Below, one piece after another: positions 50,608 to 62,072 of a DNA stretch of 64,000 bases. The stretch lies in contig NZ_AP025592.1 of the NCBI RefSeq assembly GCF_023169965.1, forward strand, positions 248,001-312,000, read 5' to 3'. The translations under genes and the position numbers were made by a program. Under the pieces are notes generated by a model. The model was not told where the DNA came from, made no database searches, and saw only the letters and a program-made list of their open reading frames with translations. The DNA comes from Anaeromyxobacter paludicola. Its GTDB lineage: Bacteria > Myxococcota > Myxococcia > Myxococcales > Anaeromyxobacteraceae. The number at the start of each line of letters is the position of its first letter. The first letter of the stretch is position 1.

Positions 50608-51677
50608 GGCTCTTCCTGCACCTCGCGCGCCGCGCCGCGGTCGCCTTCCTGGCGGCGCTCGCCGCGGTGGTGGCGCTCTTCCTGGTGGTGGACTTCGCCG
50701 AGAACGCGAGCGCCTTCCGCGGCCCGGGCTGGATCCCGGCGGTGCTCGCGCTGTACGCCAACCGCTCCGGCGTGGTGGCCTGGCAGGTGGCGCCGGCGGC
50801 CATGGTCCTCGCCGCGGCGGTGACTGCGAGCGGCCTGCGGCGCACCCGGGAGTGGACGGCGATGCGGGCGCTCGGGCTCGGCCCCTGGCGGCTCGCCCTC
50901 CCGGTGCTGGCGGTCGCGCTCGCCGCCGCCGGGGTCTTCGTGGCCTTCGGCGACGCGCTCGTCACCCGGGCCGGGCAGCGCGCCGACGCCATCATGGCGG
51001 AGCGGTTCCACCGCGGCGGCTTCGGCCGCTCGCAGGAGCCGCGCCGCTGGTTCCGGGGGAAGGGCGGGCGGCGCATCTACCACCTTCGCGCCGGCGCCGG
51101 CACCGCCTTCGAGCGGGTCACCATCCTCGAGGTCACGCCCGACTTCCGGCTCTCGCGCCGCATCGACGCCGGCCGCATGGAGCCGGGCGCGGCCGAGGGC
51201 GAGTGGCTCCTGTCCGACGTCGCCGAGCGGACCTTCACGAAGCCCGGCGCGATGCTGCTCACGACCTTCCCCTCGCGGACCTACCGCTTCGACGAGGAGC
51301 CGGGCGCGTTCGCGGTCCGACCGGGCCGCCCCTCGCAGCTCACGCGCGCCGTCCTCGGGCAGCAGATCGCCCTGCGCCGGCGCCTGGGGCTGCCGTTCGC
51401 CGACTTCGCCCTCGAGTGGCAGGACCGGCTCGCCCACCCCTTCGCCGCGGTGGCGGCCGGGCTCGTGGCGCTGGCGCTGGCGCTCCGGCGCGAGCGGAAG
51501 GGGCACCTCACCACCGCGGTGGTGGAGGCGGTGGCCGTGTCGCTCGCCTTCTGGGCGGTGGCCGGCGTGGGCTGGTCGCTCGGCGTCGCCTCGCGCGTCC
51601 CGGCCCCCGTCGCCGCCTGGGCGGCGCCGCTCCTCTTCCTCGCCGCAGGCGCCGCGCTGCTGCGGCGGAACGCCTGA
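50604..51677 (+). CDS. lptG: LPS export permease LptG
   Basis: A 357-residue partner of LptF with the same architecture: two-plus N-terminal membrane segments (AVAFLAALAAVVALFLVVDF, GVVAWQVAPAAMVLAAAVTA, LALPVLAVALAAAGVFVAFG), a periplasmic beta-jellyroll (~120-260) and C-terminal segments (LAHPFAAVAAGLVALALALR onward). GTG start coupled to the lptF stop. The lptFG pair directly precedes O-antigen/polysaccharide genes on the same strand, suggesting co-expression with glycan synthesis. Confidence 0.9.
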   Translation: MRLFLHLARRAAVAFLAALAAVVALFLVVDFAENASAFRGPGWIPAVLALYANRSGVVAWQVAPAAMVLAAAVTASGLRRTREWTAMRALGLGPWRLALPVLAVALAAAGVFVAFGDALVTRAGQRADAIMAERFHRGGFGRSQEPRRWFRGKGGRRIYHLRAGAGTAFERVTILEVTPDFRLSRRIDAGRMEPGAAEGEWLLSDVAERTFTKPGAMLLTTFPSRTYRFDEEPGAFAVRPGRPSQLTRAVLGQQIALRRRLGLPFADFALEWQDRLAHPFAAVAAGLVALALALRRERKGHLTTAVVEAVAVSLAFWAVAGVGWSLGVASRVPAPVAAWAAPLLFLAAGAALLRRNA

Positions 51678-51743
51678 GCTCCCGTGCCGGGCGCGCCCGA
51701 AGGTTCGTGGGGGCCGCCGGGGCCATGGTACGGTGCCCCGCCG

Positions 51744-53069
51744 ATGCCCGCCTCGATCGCCACGGCCCGCCGCCTGCTCGCCCAGGCCGCCGCCCTGGGG
51801 CTCCTCGTCCACGCCCTGTTCCTGCCCATCTCCATCGCCGGGATGCAGATCGGGCTCGCGGTGTCGCTCTCGGCCCTGGTGCTCCTGCGGCTCTCCGGGG
51901 CCCGCGGTCTCTGGAGCCGGTCGGCGCTCGACCTGCCCATCCTCCTCTTCTGCGGGGCGGCGGTGCTGGCCACCGCGGTCGCGGCCGCGGCGGGGCTGCC
52001 GCCCGTGGACTGGGCCTCGACGCTCGGGTGGCGCTCCGCGCTCTCGCCGCTCCTGGTGGTCTCGGTGGCGGCGGTGCCGTACGCGGTCCCCGACGCCTTC
52101 GGCGGCACCCCGCGGGAGGCCTCCCGGCGCCTCGCCCTCGGCGCCCTCGGGCTCTGGGCGGCGGCCGCGCTGCTCCCGAGCGTCATCGCCTTCGCGCAGT
52201 ACCGGACCGGGCTCGACCCCTGGTTCGCGATCGGGATGCGGCCGAGGCCGATCGTGGCGCCGGCGCCGAAGTACCCGGGCCACTTCGCCGCCATGGGCTT
52301 CTTCACCTGGTACCAGCGGCTCGCCCACAACCTGACCCCGCCGGCGCTCCTCGCGGCGGCGCTCGCGCTCCACCCCGGGCTCCCGGTCCGCTGGCGCCGC
52401 TTCCTCGGCCTCGCGGCGGCGCTCGCCTGCGCCGCGGTGCTGCTCACCCTGTCGCGCGCCGCCTGGTTCGCGCTCTTCGCCGGGCTCGCGCTCTTGGCCG
52501 TCGCCCGCGGCGGCCGGGCCGCGCGGATCGGGGTCCCGGCGGCGCTCGCCGGGGCGCTCCTGCTCGGGCTCGCCCAGCCCGCCCTGCGCGCGCGCCTGCT
52601 GCACCTGGGCGACGCCGAGTCCACCGGCGACCGGAAGCTCATCTGGTCGGTCTGCGCCGCCGTGGTGGAGGATCACCCGCTCACCGGCGTCGGCTTCGGC
52701 AGCCTGCCGCGCCGGGCCATCCCGTACTGGGACCGGATCTCCCCCGGCTGGACGCTGCGGGCCTGGTGCCACGACAGCTTCTTCAGCGCCTGGGCCGAGG
52801 GCGGGCCGCTGCTGTTCCTGGCGGTGCTGCTCTACTGGCTCCTGCTCCTGCGCGCCTTCGCGCGCTGGGGCCGCGCCGGCGGGCCGGTCTCCCGCGCCGC
52901 CGCGGCGGGCGGGCTCGCGGCCGCGGGCGCCATGCTCCTCAACTCGCTCGGGCACGACCTCTTCTACGCGAGCGAGTCGATGTACGGCCTCGGCTTCGCC
53001 CTCGGGATCGCGGCCGCGCTGGCCCGCCCCGAGGTCTCGGGCGACGCGCCGGGCGGGGAGGGGGCGTGA
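51744..53069 (+). CDS. O-antigen ligase/polymerase-like membrane protein (Wzy/WaaL type)
   Basis: A 441-residue polytopic protein with about ten to twelve hydrophobic segments. The large loop with RKLIWSVCAAVVEDHPLTGV, GFGSLPRRAIPYWD and WCHDSFFSAWAEGGPLLFLA is typical of the O-antigen ligase/polymerase superfamily (Wzy_C: H-x-x-F-x-x-x-x-x-E-x-G). LTLSRAAWFALFAGLALLAV is a common transmembrane signature. ATG at 51744 chosen: TACGGT ends 9 nt upstream, no Shine-Dalgarno. Ends GTGA-coupled with the WecG/TagA-type gene. Ligase and polymerase cannot be separated by sequence alone. Confidence 0.82.
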   Translation: MPASIATARRLLAQAAALGLLVHALFLPISIAGMQIGLAVSLSALVLLRLSGARGLWSRSALDLPILLFCGAAVLATAVAAAAGLPPVDWASTLGWRSALSPLLVVSVAAVPYAVPDAFGGTPREASRRLALGALGLWAAAALLPSVIAFAQYRTGLDPWFAIGMRPRPIVAPAPKYPGHFAAMGFFTWYQRLAHNLTPPALLAAALALHPGLPVRWRRFLGLAAALACAAVLLTLSRAAWFALFAGLALLAVARGGRAARIGVPAALAGALLLGLAQPALRARLLHLGDAESTGDRKLIWSVCAAVVEDHPLTGVGFGSLPRRAIPYWDRISPGWTLRAWCHDSFFSAWAEGGPLLFLAVLLYWLLLLRAFARWGRAGGPVSRAAAAGGLAAAGAMLLNSLGHDLFYASESMYGLGFALGIAAALARPEVSGDAPGGEGA

Positions 53070-53848
53070 GCAAGGTCGGGATCTGCGGGCTCGGCATCGA
53101 CGCGCTCACCGCCGAGGGCGCGCTCGACGCCGTGAGCGGCGCGGTGCGGGCCCGCCGCGCCGGGGACCTCCGGCCCCCGCTCGCCGTCTTCCCGGTCAAC
53201 GTGGACCTCGTGGTGAAGGCCGCGCGCGACCCGGCCTTCGCCCGCGACCTCGCCGCGGCCGACCTGCTCCTCGCCGACGGCGTGCCGGTGCTCTGGATGG
53301 CGCGCGGCCTGGGCGCGGCGCTGCCGGAGCGGGTGGCCGGCTCCGACCTCGTGCCGCTCCTCGCGGGGCGTGCGGCGGCGGAGGGCTTCTCGCTCTTCTT
53401 CCTGGGCGGCGCGCCAGGGGTGGCGGAGGCGGCGGTGGCGCGGCTCCGGGGCGAGCACCCGCGCCTGCGGGTCGCCGGCACGCTCTCGCCCCCGCCCGGG
53501 TTCGACGCCGATCCGGCGGCGCTCGAGGCGGCGGTCGCGGCGGTGGCCGCCGCCCGGCCGGACGTGGTGCTGGTGGCGCTCGGGGCGCCGCGCCAGGAGC
53601 GCTTCGCCATCGCCTGTGGCGCGCGGCTCGGCTGCGCGGCGGTGCTCGCGGTGGGCGGCACCTTCGACTTCCTGGCCGGCCGCCGCCGCCGGGCCCCCCG
53701 CCTCCTCCAGCGCGCCGGGCTGGAGTGGGCCTGGCGGCTCTCCCAGGAGCCGCTGCGGCTGGGTCGCCGCTACCTCGTGGACGACGCCGCCATCGTGCCG
53801 CTCTACGCCCGCGCGCTCTGGCGGCGGTGGGCCGGCGGGGTAGACTAG
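53066..53848 (+). CDS. WecG/TagA/CpsF family glycosyltransferase
   Basis: A 260-residue GT26 enzyme. Seen: VGICGLGIDALTAEGALDAV, AVFPVNVDLVVKAARDPAFA, ADLLLADGVPVLWMARGLG, VAGSDLVPLLAGRAAAEGFS, LFFLGGAPGVAEAAVARLRG and PDVVLVALGAPRQERFAIAC. Family members add N-acetylmannosaminuronate or ManNAc/Glc to lipid-linked intermediates at the membrane. GTG start overlapping the polymerase stop. The C terminus (EWAWRLSQEPLRLGRRYLVD) is the usual membrane-associating part. Sugar specificity is not known. Confidence 0.9.
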   Translation: MSKVGICGLGIDALTAEGALDAVSGAVRARRAGDLRPPLAVFPVNVDLVVKAARDPAFARDLAAADLLLADGVPVLWMARGLGAALPERVAGSDLVPLLAGRAAAEGFSLFFLGGAPGVAEAAVARLRGEHPRLRVAGTLSPPPGFDADPAALEAAVAAVAAARPDVVLVALGAPRQERFAIACGARLGCAAVLAVGGTFDFLAGRRRRAPRLLQRAGLEWAWRLSQEPLRLGRRYLVDDAAIVPLYARALWRRWAGGVD

Positions 53849-53853
53849 GCGCG

Positions 53854-54594
53854 ATGCGCGTCCTCGCCATCGTCCCGGCGTACAACGAGGCCCGGAACCT
53901 CCCGGGCGCGCTCGCCGCGCTGCGCGACGCCGCCCCCGGGTGCGACGTCTGCGTGGTGGACGACGGCTCGACCGACGACACCGCGGCGGTGGCGGCCCGG
54001 CTCGGCGCGGTGGTGCTCCGGGAGCCCGTGAACCTCGGCATCGGCGGCGCGGTGCAGACCGGCTACCGGTGGGCGGCCGCGCGCGGCTACGACGTCGCGG
54101 TGCAGGTGGACGGCGACGGCCAGCACGACCCGGGCCAGCTCGCGGCGCTCCTCCAGCCCATCCTCCGCGGCGAGGGCGACCTCGTGATCGGCTCCCGCTT
54201 CCTCGCCGGCGCGGGCGGCGGGTTCCGCTCGACGGCGCTCCGGCGAGCCGGGATCCGCTACCTCTCGCTCTTCCTCCGGCTCCGCTGCGGCGTCCTGGCC
54301 ACCGATCCCACCTCCGGGTTCCGCGCCGCCGGGCGGCGCGCCATCGAGCTCTTCGCCCGCCGCTACCCGTCCGACTACCCGGAGCCGGAGGCGATCGCCG
54401 TGGCGGCGCGGGCCGGGCTGCGCGTCCGCGAGGTGCCGGTGACCATGGCCGAGCGGCGCCACGGCCGGAGCAGCATCGACGCCTGGCGGACCCTCTACTA
54501 CCTCCTCAAGGTGTCGCTGGCGCTCCTGCTCCTGCCGGTGCGCGAGGCGGCGCCGCTGCCGGCGGGCGAGCCGCGCCCGGAGGGACCCGCGTGA
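53854..54594 (+). CDS. family 2 glycosyltransferase (DPM1-like)
   Basis: A 246-residue GT-A enzyme: RVLAIVPAYNEARNLPGALA, CDVCVVDDGSTDDTAAVAAR, LREPVNLGIGGAVQTGYRWA, AVQVDGDGQHDPGQLAALLQ (DxD and QHDP), VIGSRFLAGAGG and TSGFRAAGRRAIELFARRYP. Closest to dolichol/polyprenyl-phosphate hexose synthases, which charge a lipid carrier with a sugar from a nucleotide donor. ATG 53854 lies 5 bp after the previous stop. Overlaps a DUF2304 gene (GTGA), a frequent partner of this subfamily. Confidence 0.88.
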   Translation: MRVLAIVPAYNEARNLPGALAALRDAAPGCDVCVVDDGSTDDTAAVAARLGAVVLREPVNLGIGGAVQTGYRWAAARGYDVAVQVDGDGQHDPGQLAALLQPILRGEGDLVIGSRFLAGAGGGFRSTALRRAGIRYLSLFLRLRCGVLATDPTSGFRAAGRRAIELFARRYPSDYPEPEAIAVAARAGLRVREVPVTMAERRHGRSSIDAWRTLYYLLKVSLALLLLPVREAAPLPAGEPRPEGPA

Positions 54595-54962
54595 GCCCCG
54601 AGCCCATCCTCGCCCCGCGGCTGCAGGTCTTCGCGGTCGCCGTCCTGCTGGTGCTCCTCGGCGCGGTGGCGCGGCTGGTCCGCCGCCACCAGCTCAGCCT
54701 GCGCGACAGCCTCCTCTGGCTGCTCTCGACCTTCGCCGGCCTGGTGGTGGCCCTCTTCCCCGAGCTGCTCACGCGCTTCTCGGCGCTGCTCGGCATCCGG
54801 GTGCCGAGCAACGCGCTCTTCGCGCTCGCCTTCGTCTACCTGCTCGGGAACCTGCTCGCCGCCAACATCGCCATCTCGGCGAGCGCCACCCGCGTCCGGC
54901 GGCTCGCGCAGGAGTGCGCGCTCCTGCGGGCGGAGCTCGACGAGCTCAGGCGCCGGGGGTAG
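54591..54962 (+). CDS. DUF2304 small membrane protein
   Basis: A 123-residue protein with three hydrophobic segments (LQVFAVAVLLVLLGAVARLV, SLRDSLLWLLSTFAGLVVAL, NALFALAFVYLLGNLLAANI) and a C-terminal coiled-coil (RVRRLAQECALLRAELDELR). The RRHQLSLRDSLLWLL motif is characteristic of DUF2304, almost always encoded beside a DPM1-like GT2. Probably a membrane partner or anchor of that enzyme. GTG start coupled to the GT stop. Last intact gene before the inverted-repeat scar. Confidence 0.85.
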   Translation: MSPEPILAPRLQVFAVAVLLVLLGAVARLVRRHQLSLRDSLLWLLSTFAGLVVALFPELLTRFSALLGIRVPSNALFALAFVYLLGNLLAANIAISASATRVRRLAQECALLRAELDELRRRG

Positions 54963-54974
54963 CCGAGAGGCCGG

Positions 54975-56049
54975 TCACTTAGTGTCTTCCGCTGTAGCTC
55001 CCTGTCAGGGGATGCGGCGTCGGCGCGCGCGCCGATCCGTCCGCCGGCGTGAGTCTGTTTCGACCAACGGCCCCCTCCAGCGAGCGGGTATTGGGCAAAG
55101 ACTACGACGGAAGGGACACGCGCGACCGTTGGCGCCGAGCTCGGCGGCGGCGCCGCCGCCTCGCCGGACGGATGCTGCGCGCGCGAGCGCAGGGGCGCGC
55201 GCGACGAGGCCGCGCCCGCGAGATGGAGAACACTCGCCGGGAGCTCGCCACGTTGATGCGCTTGTAGGCGGCCTCGTCAGAGAGGTGGAGCACGCTCACG
55301 CAATAGGAGTGCATCGAGGGGCAGGCGTGGTTGAGGTAGAGCCCTGCGGGCATCGACCTCGGCGAGGTGCGCGACGAGCTCGGCGGTGGCCTCGCGCTCG
55401 CGCCGGACGAGTGAGACGAGGGCTTCGAGCAGCGCGTGGTCGGACAGTGCTGCCAGGTCGGAGGAGAGCAGAGCGTTCATACGCTCCGTTCTACCAGCGG
55501 TTTTCGAGCCCTCCGGGGAGGGGGCTGGGCGGGGCGTGGCCGGGCTTTCCCGGAGCAGCCTCCGCTCTCCCCCGGAGACGGTGCGCAGGGCGCGCAGGAC
55601 GAGCCAGGCACGCTGAGAGGGGAATCCTCAGCGCGCGGGACCGTCGCGCGTCGTGAGGACCTGAATCCTGGTCAAGCGAAGAATGGATCCAAACCGGGTG
55701 CATGGGTGAAAAGCCGGACCGGCAAACATGGAGCGCACTCACCGTGAACGCCCTGACACGAGCCGTCCCCGGGGACAGCTCGTGCCCGGCCCGTCCGCGC
55801 GGGCGCGGCCTCGTTTCACGCGCCCCTGCGTTCGTGCGTGCGGACACGTCCGGCGAGGCGGCGGCGCCGCCGCCGAGCGCGGCGCGAACGCCCGCGCGTG
55901 TCCCTTGCCTCCTGGTCTCGGCCCAAAGGCCGCTCGCTGGGGGCGGGGCCGTTGGTCGAAGCAGACCGACCCCGGCGGACTGGCCGAAGCCCGGGCTGCA
56001 GGCCGCCCCGCGCCCCCTGACGGGAGCTACGGCGGAAATCGTCAAGTGA
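54975..56049. repeat. long diverged inverted repeat (~250-bp arms) around a broken HNH gene
   Basis: The left arm (~54975-55235) and right arm (~55790-56049) align in opposite orientation. Exact shared blocks: 32 bp (55139-55170 with 55847-55878), 16 bp (55059-55074 with 55945-55960) and 14 bp (55111-55124 with 55893-55906). The outer ends read CACTTAGTGTCTTCCGC and, on the other strand, CACTTGACGATTTCCGC. The centre (55240-55790) holds an HNH-endonuclease relic and sequence I cannot identify. There is no intact gene in the whole 1.1-kb gap between the DUF2304 gene and gmd. Confidence 0.75.
55240..55480 (-). pseudogene. HNH-endonuclease (DUF222-type) gene remnant, frameshifted and truncated
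   Basis: Starting at the ATG at 55480 the frame reads MNALLSSDLAALSDHALLEA, VSLVRREREATAELVAHLAE, VDAR; the sense then continues in another frame as GLYLNHACPSMHSYCVSVLH, LSDEAAYKRINVAS. Together these match the N-terminal ~75 residues of the multicopy myxobacterial HNH proteins (recognised from memory of that family). The break is explained by one extra C/G in the 55342-55344 triplet on the plus strand. After ~55240 the sequence merges into the left arm of the inverted repeat, so the DUF222 core and the HNH domain are missing. Confidence 0.75.
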
Positions 56050-56061
56050 GCGGCGCCGCGG

Positions 56062-58869
<2,808 letters not shown>

Positions 58870-58897
<28 letters not shown>

Positions 58898-59982
58898 ACC
58901 GCCAGCGTCTTCTCGGCGCAGGCCCGCCAGGTGAAGCCGCGGGCCCGCTCCCGCCCCAGCGCCGCCCGGGCGCGGGCCGCGTCCCGATCGTCGAGCACCC
59001 GCGCGATCGCCCCGGCGAAGGAGGCCGGGTCGCGCGGGTCGGCGTACAGGGCGGCGTCGCCGCCCACCTCGCGCAGGGCCGGGATGGCGCTCGCCACCGC
59101 CGGGGTCCCCGCCGCCATCGCCTCCACGAGCGGCAGCCCGAACCCCTCGTAGAGCGAGGGCAGCACAAGGCAGGCCGCGCCGGCGTAGAGCGCGGGGAGC
59201 TCGGCGTCGGGCAGGGTGCCGGTCAGCCGGACGTGCGGGGCGAGGTCGCCGAGCGGCAGCGACTGGGCCCACCCCTGGCGGCCCACCAGCACCAGCTCGA
59301 GGTCGCGCCCCTGGCGGCGCAGGAGGCGGAAGGCGTCGAGCAGCGCCGGGAGGTTCTTGCGCGGCTCGAGGGTGGCGACCGAGAGGAGGTACGGCGCGCG
59401 CGGCCCCTCCGGCGCGCGGGCCTCGAAGAAGCGCTCGTCCACGCCGTTCGGGGTCACGTGCACCCGCTCGGCCGGCAGCCCGGCGGCGCGCACCAGGTCC
59501 ACCCGCGAGGCCTCGCTGACGGTGAAGACCGCCGAGGCGCGCGCCAGCGCCTGCGGGAAGAGCGGCCCGTAGTAGACCCGCATGCCGGCCGAGACCGAGT
59601 CGGGGTGGAGCCAGAAGGTCGCGTCGTGGACCGTGATGGCGGCCCGCCCCCGCCAGAGCAGGGGGGTGGGGAAGGCGAGGGTGTGGAGCAGGGTGACCCG
59701 CGCCCGCGCCGCCGCCCAGGGGAGCCAGGCCTGGTCCACCGGGACCCGCACCTTCCACGGAGCGGGGTGCTGCTCCACCGGGAGCCGGGTGAGGGCGGGC
59801 GGCGCCTCCGGGTGCGTGAAGAGGACCAGCTCCTCCGGGGCGAGAGCGGCGAGCTCGGTCACGAGCGACAGGGCGTACCGCTCGACGCCCGTCAGCCGGT
59901 CGGGCCGAATCAGGGTGCAGTCGATGCCGACGCGCCGCAGCGGGCGCGGCAGGCCGCGCCGGGAGGGGAGGGGGGAGGGCAT
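58870..59982 (-). CDS. family 1/GT4 glycosyltransferase
   Basis: A 370-residue GT-B enzyme. N-terminal RVGIDCTLIRPDRLTGVERY (donor loop G-x-x-R), AITVHDATFWLHPDSVSAGM, ASAVFTVSEASRVDLVRAAG, VHVTPNGVDERFFEARAPEG, LLSVATLEPRKNLPALLDAF, then the nucleotide-sugar site with YAGAACLVLPSLYEGFGLPL, VEAMAAGTPAVASAIPALRE (E-x7-E type). Resembles mannosyl- and glucosyltransferases of O-antigen loci. Single gene, convergent with the GT2 and divergent from rfbF. Confidence 0.9.
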
Positions 59983-60151
59983 GACGCCGAAGGAGTCCTA
60001 TCACCCCTCGCGGCCCGGGGGGGAAGCGACTTGGGCGGCCCGCCCGGCCGCGCCCGGCGCGGTCCCGCCGCTCGTGCCCTCGCCGGGTTGCCCAGGGCCG
60101 GGACCTCGGCTAACCTGCGCGCCGTCCAACCGATTTCACGGGGGAGCGCCG

Positions 60152-60943
60152 ATGAAGGCCGTCATTCTGTGCGGTGGTCAGGGGACCCGCATCCGCGAGG
60201 CGAGCGAGGTGCTCCCGAAGCCGCTGCTGCCCATCGGCGGCAAGCCCATCGTCTGGCACATCATGAAGACCTACGCCGCCTTCGGCGTGAAGGACTTCGT
60301 GCTCTGCCTCGGCTACAAGGGCTGGCTCATCAAGGAGTTCTTCCTCAACTACCGCGCCATGACGAGCGACCTCACGGTCCACCTCGGGCGCGACGCCTCG
60401 GTGGACATCCACGGCGGGAACGGCGTCGAGGACTGGCGGGTCACGCTGGCCGAGACCGGCGAGGCCACGCAGACCGGCGGCCGGGTCGCGGCCATCCGGC
60501 GCTACGTCGAGGGGGACGAGCTCTTCGCCCTCACCTACGGCGACGGCGTGGCCGACATCGACATCGACGCCCTGGTGGCGCTCCACAGGCAGCACGGGCG
60601 GGTGGCCACGGTCACCGCCGTGCGCCCCCCGAGCCGCTTCGGCGAGATGCAGATCGACGGCTCCTCGGTCCGCGAGTTCAACGAGAAGCCGCAGGCGACG
60701 GGCGGGTTCATCAGCGGCGGCTTCTTCATCCTCGACGCCAAGCGCATCTGGGACTACCTGAGCGACGACCCGAAGTGCGTCTTCGAGGCCGAGCCGCTGC
60801 GCCGGCTGGTGGCCGACGGCCAGCTGCAGGCCTACGAGCACACCGGCTTCTGGCAGCCGATGGACACCGCCCGCGAGTTCACGCTCCTGAACGACCTCTG
60901 GGCCAAGGGCCAGGCGCCCTGGAAGCCCCGCTCCGACCGCTGA
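60152..60943 (+). CDS. rfbF: glucose-1-phosphate cytidylyltransferase
   Basis: A 263-residue nucleotidyltransferase making CDP-glucose from CTP and glucose 1-phosphate. MKAVILCGGQGTRIREASEV with LPKPLLPIGGKPIVWHIMKT, CLGYKGWLIKEFFLNYRAMT, YGDGVADIDIDALVALHRQH, RFGEMQIDGSSVREFNEKPQ, GGFISGGFFILDAKRIWDYL and the closing YEHTGFWQPMDTAREFTLLN are the RfbF/DdhA pattern. CDP-glucose is the entry to CDP-3,6-dideoxysugars. GGGGGAG sits ~7 nt before the ATG. An SDR gene follows after 5 bp. Confidence 0.93.
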   Translation: MKAVILCGGQGTRIREASEVLPKPLLPIGGKPIVWHIMKTYAAFGVKDFVLCLGYKGWLIKEFFLNYRAMTSDLTVHLGRDASVDIHGGNGVEDWRVTLAETGEATQTGGRVAAIRRYVEGDELFALTYGDGVADIDIDALVALHRQHGRVATVTAVRPPSRFGEMQIDGSSVREFNEKPQATGGFISGGFFILDAKRIWDYLSDDPKCVFEAEPLRRLVADGQLQAYEHTGFWQPMDTAREFTLLNDLWAKGQAPWKPRSDR

Positions 60944-60948
60944 CCGCC

Positions 60949-61992
60949 ATGGAGAACCCGCTCGCCCGGGACCTCGACGGCGTCCTCTCCGAGGCCCGCG
61001 AGGCCTTCGAGGCGCTCCGCGGGGCCCGGCTCTTCGTGACCGGCGGCACCGGCTTCTTCGGCGGCTGGCTGCTCGAGTCCCTCGCCTGGGCCGACGCCCG
61101 GCTCGACCTCGGCGTCGAGGCGGTGGTGCTCACCCGCGACCCGGGCGCCTTCCGGGCCCGCCGGCCGCACCTCGCCGGCGCGCGCGGCGTGTCGCTCCTG
61201 CGGGGCGACGTCGCCAGCTTCGCCTTCCCCGAGGGGCGCTTCACCCACGTGGTGCACGCCGCCACCCCGGCGAGCGCCCAGCTCAACCTCGAGCAGCCGC
61301 TCGTCATGCTCGACACCATCCTCGCGGGGACGCGGCGGGTGCTCGACTTCACCGCCGCGAGCGGGGCCGGGCGGCTCCTCTTCACCAGCTCGGGCGCGGT
61401 CTACGGGCGGCAGCCGCCGGAGCTCGAGCGGGTCCCGGAGGACAGCCGGCTCTCGCCCGACCCCAACGCCCCCGCCTCCGCCTACGGCGAGGGGAAGCGC
61501 GCGGCCGAGCTGCTCTGCGCCATCTACGCCGCCCGCCACGGGTTCACCGCGGTGGACGCGCGCTGCTGGGCCTTCGCGGGCCCCTACCTCCCGCTCGACG
61601 GCACCTACGCCATCGGGAACTTCGTCCGGGACGCCCTCCGCGGCGGCCCCATCCGCGTGGGCGGGGACGGGACGCCCTGGCGGTCGTACCTCTACGGCGC
61701 CGACCTCGCCGCCTGGCTCTGGACGCTGCTCGCGAAGGGGCAGGGGGGGCGCGCGTACCACGTCGGCGCCGAGGAGGCGATCACCATCGCCGGCCTGGCG
61801 CGGCTCGTGGCCGAGGTGCTCGGGGTGGAGGCGGGCGTCGAGCTCGCGCGCGCCCCCGAGCCCGGGCGGCCGGCGGAGCGCTACGTCCCGTCCACCCGCC
61901 GCACCCGCGAGGAGCTCGGGGTCCGGGCCACGGTGGGGCTCGAGGAGGCCATCCGCCGGACCGCGGCCTGGGCGTCCCGGCCGCCGCGCTGA
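60949..61992 (+). CDS. NAD-dependent epimerase/dehydratase (extended SDR)
   Basis: A 347-residue SDR: GARLFVTGGTGFFGGWLLES (Rossmann), FTHVVHAATPASAQLNLEQP, LLFTSSGAVYGRQPPELERV, SAYGEGKRAAELLCAIYAAR (YxxxK), GTYAIGNFVRDALRGGPIRV, GDGTPWRSYLYGADLAAWLW and YVPSTRRTREELGVRATVGL. The E-G-K-R-A-A-E variant is typical of NDP-sugar epimerases in O-antigen clusters. It may act as a CDP-hexose dehydratase, epimerase or reductase; which is not decidable here. ATG 5 bp after rfbF stop, so probably the same transcript. Confidence 0.85.
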   Translation: MENPLARDLDGVLSEAREAFEALRGARLFVTGGTGFFGGWLLESLAWADARLDLGVEAVVLTRDPGAFRARRPHLAGARGVSLLRGDVASFAFPEGRFTHVVHAATPASAQLNLEQPLVMLDTILAGTRRVLDFTAASGAGRLLFTSSGAVYGRQPPELERVPEDSRLSPDPNAPASAYGEGKRAAELLCAIYAARHGFTAVDARCWAFAGPYLPLDGTYAIGNFVRDALRGGPIRVGGDGTPWRSYLYGADLAAWLWTLLAKGQGGRAYHVGAEEAITIAGLARLVAEVLGVEAGVELARAPEPGRPAERYVPSTRRTREELGVRATVGLEEAIRRTAAWASRPPR

Positions 61993-62015
61993 AAGGGCCC
62001 CGGGGAGCCCCGAGC

Positions 62016-62045
62016 TTGAACCGGCGCGGCCGGAGCACGTACAGT
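62016..62045 (+). promoter_or_regulatory. promoter of the TPP-enzyme gene
   Basis: TTGAAC (62016-62021), 18-nt spacer, TACAGT (62040-62045); leader about 20 nt with AAAAAGGAG before the ATG at 62073. Suggests its own transcript in addition to read-through from rfbF. Confidence 0.55.
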
Positions 62046-62072
62046 GCCGCACCAGAAAAAGGAGCCTGGCAC

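Noticed and set aside
55491-56045. 184-aa and similar open frames across the inverted-repeat arms as real genes
   Set aside because: Arm translations drift between frames when the two arms are compared, so DNA rather than protein is conserved; composition is Arg/Pro/Ala-rich.
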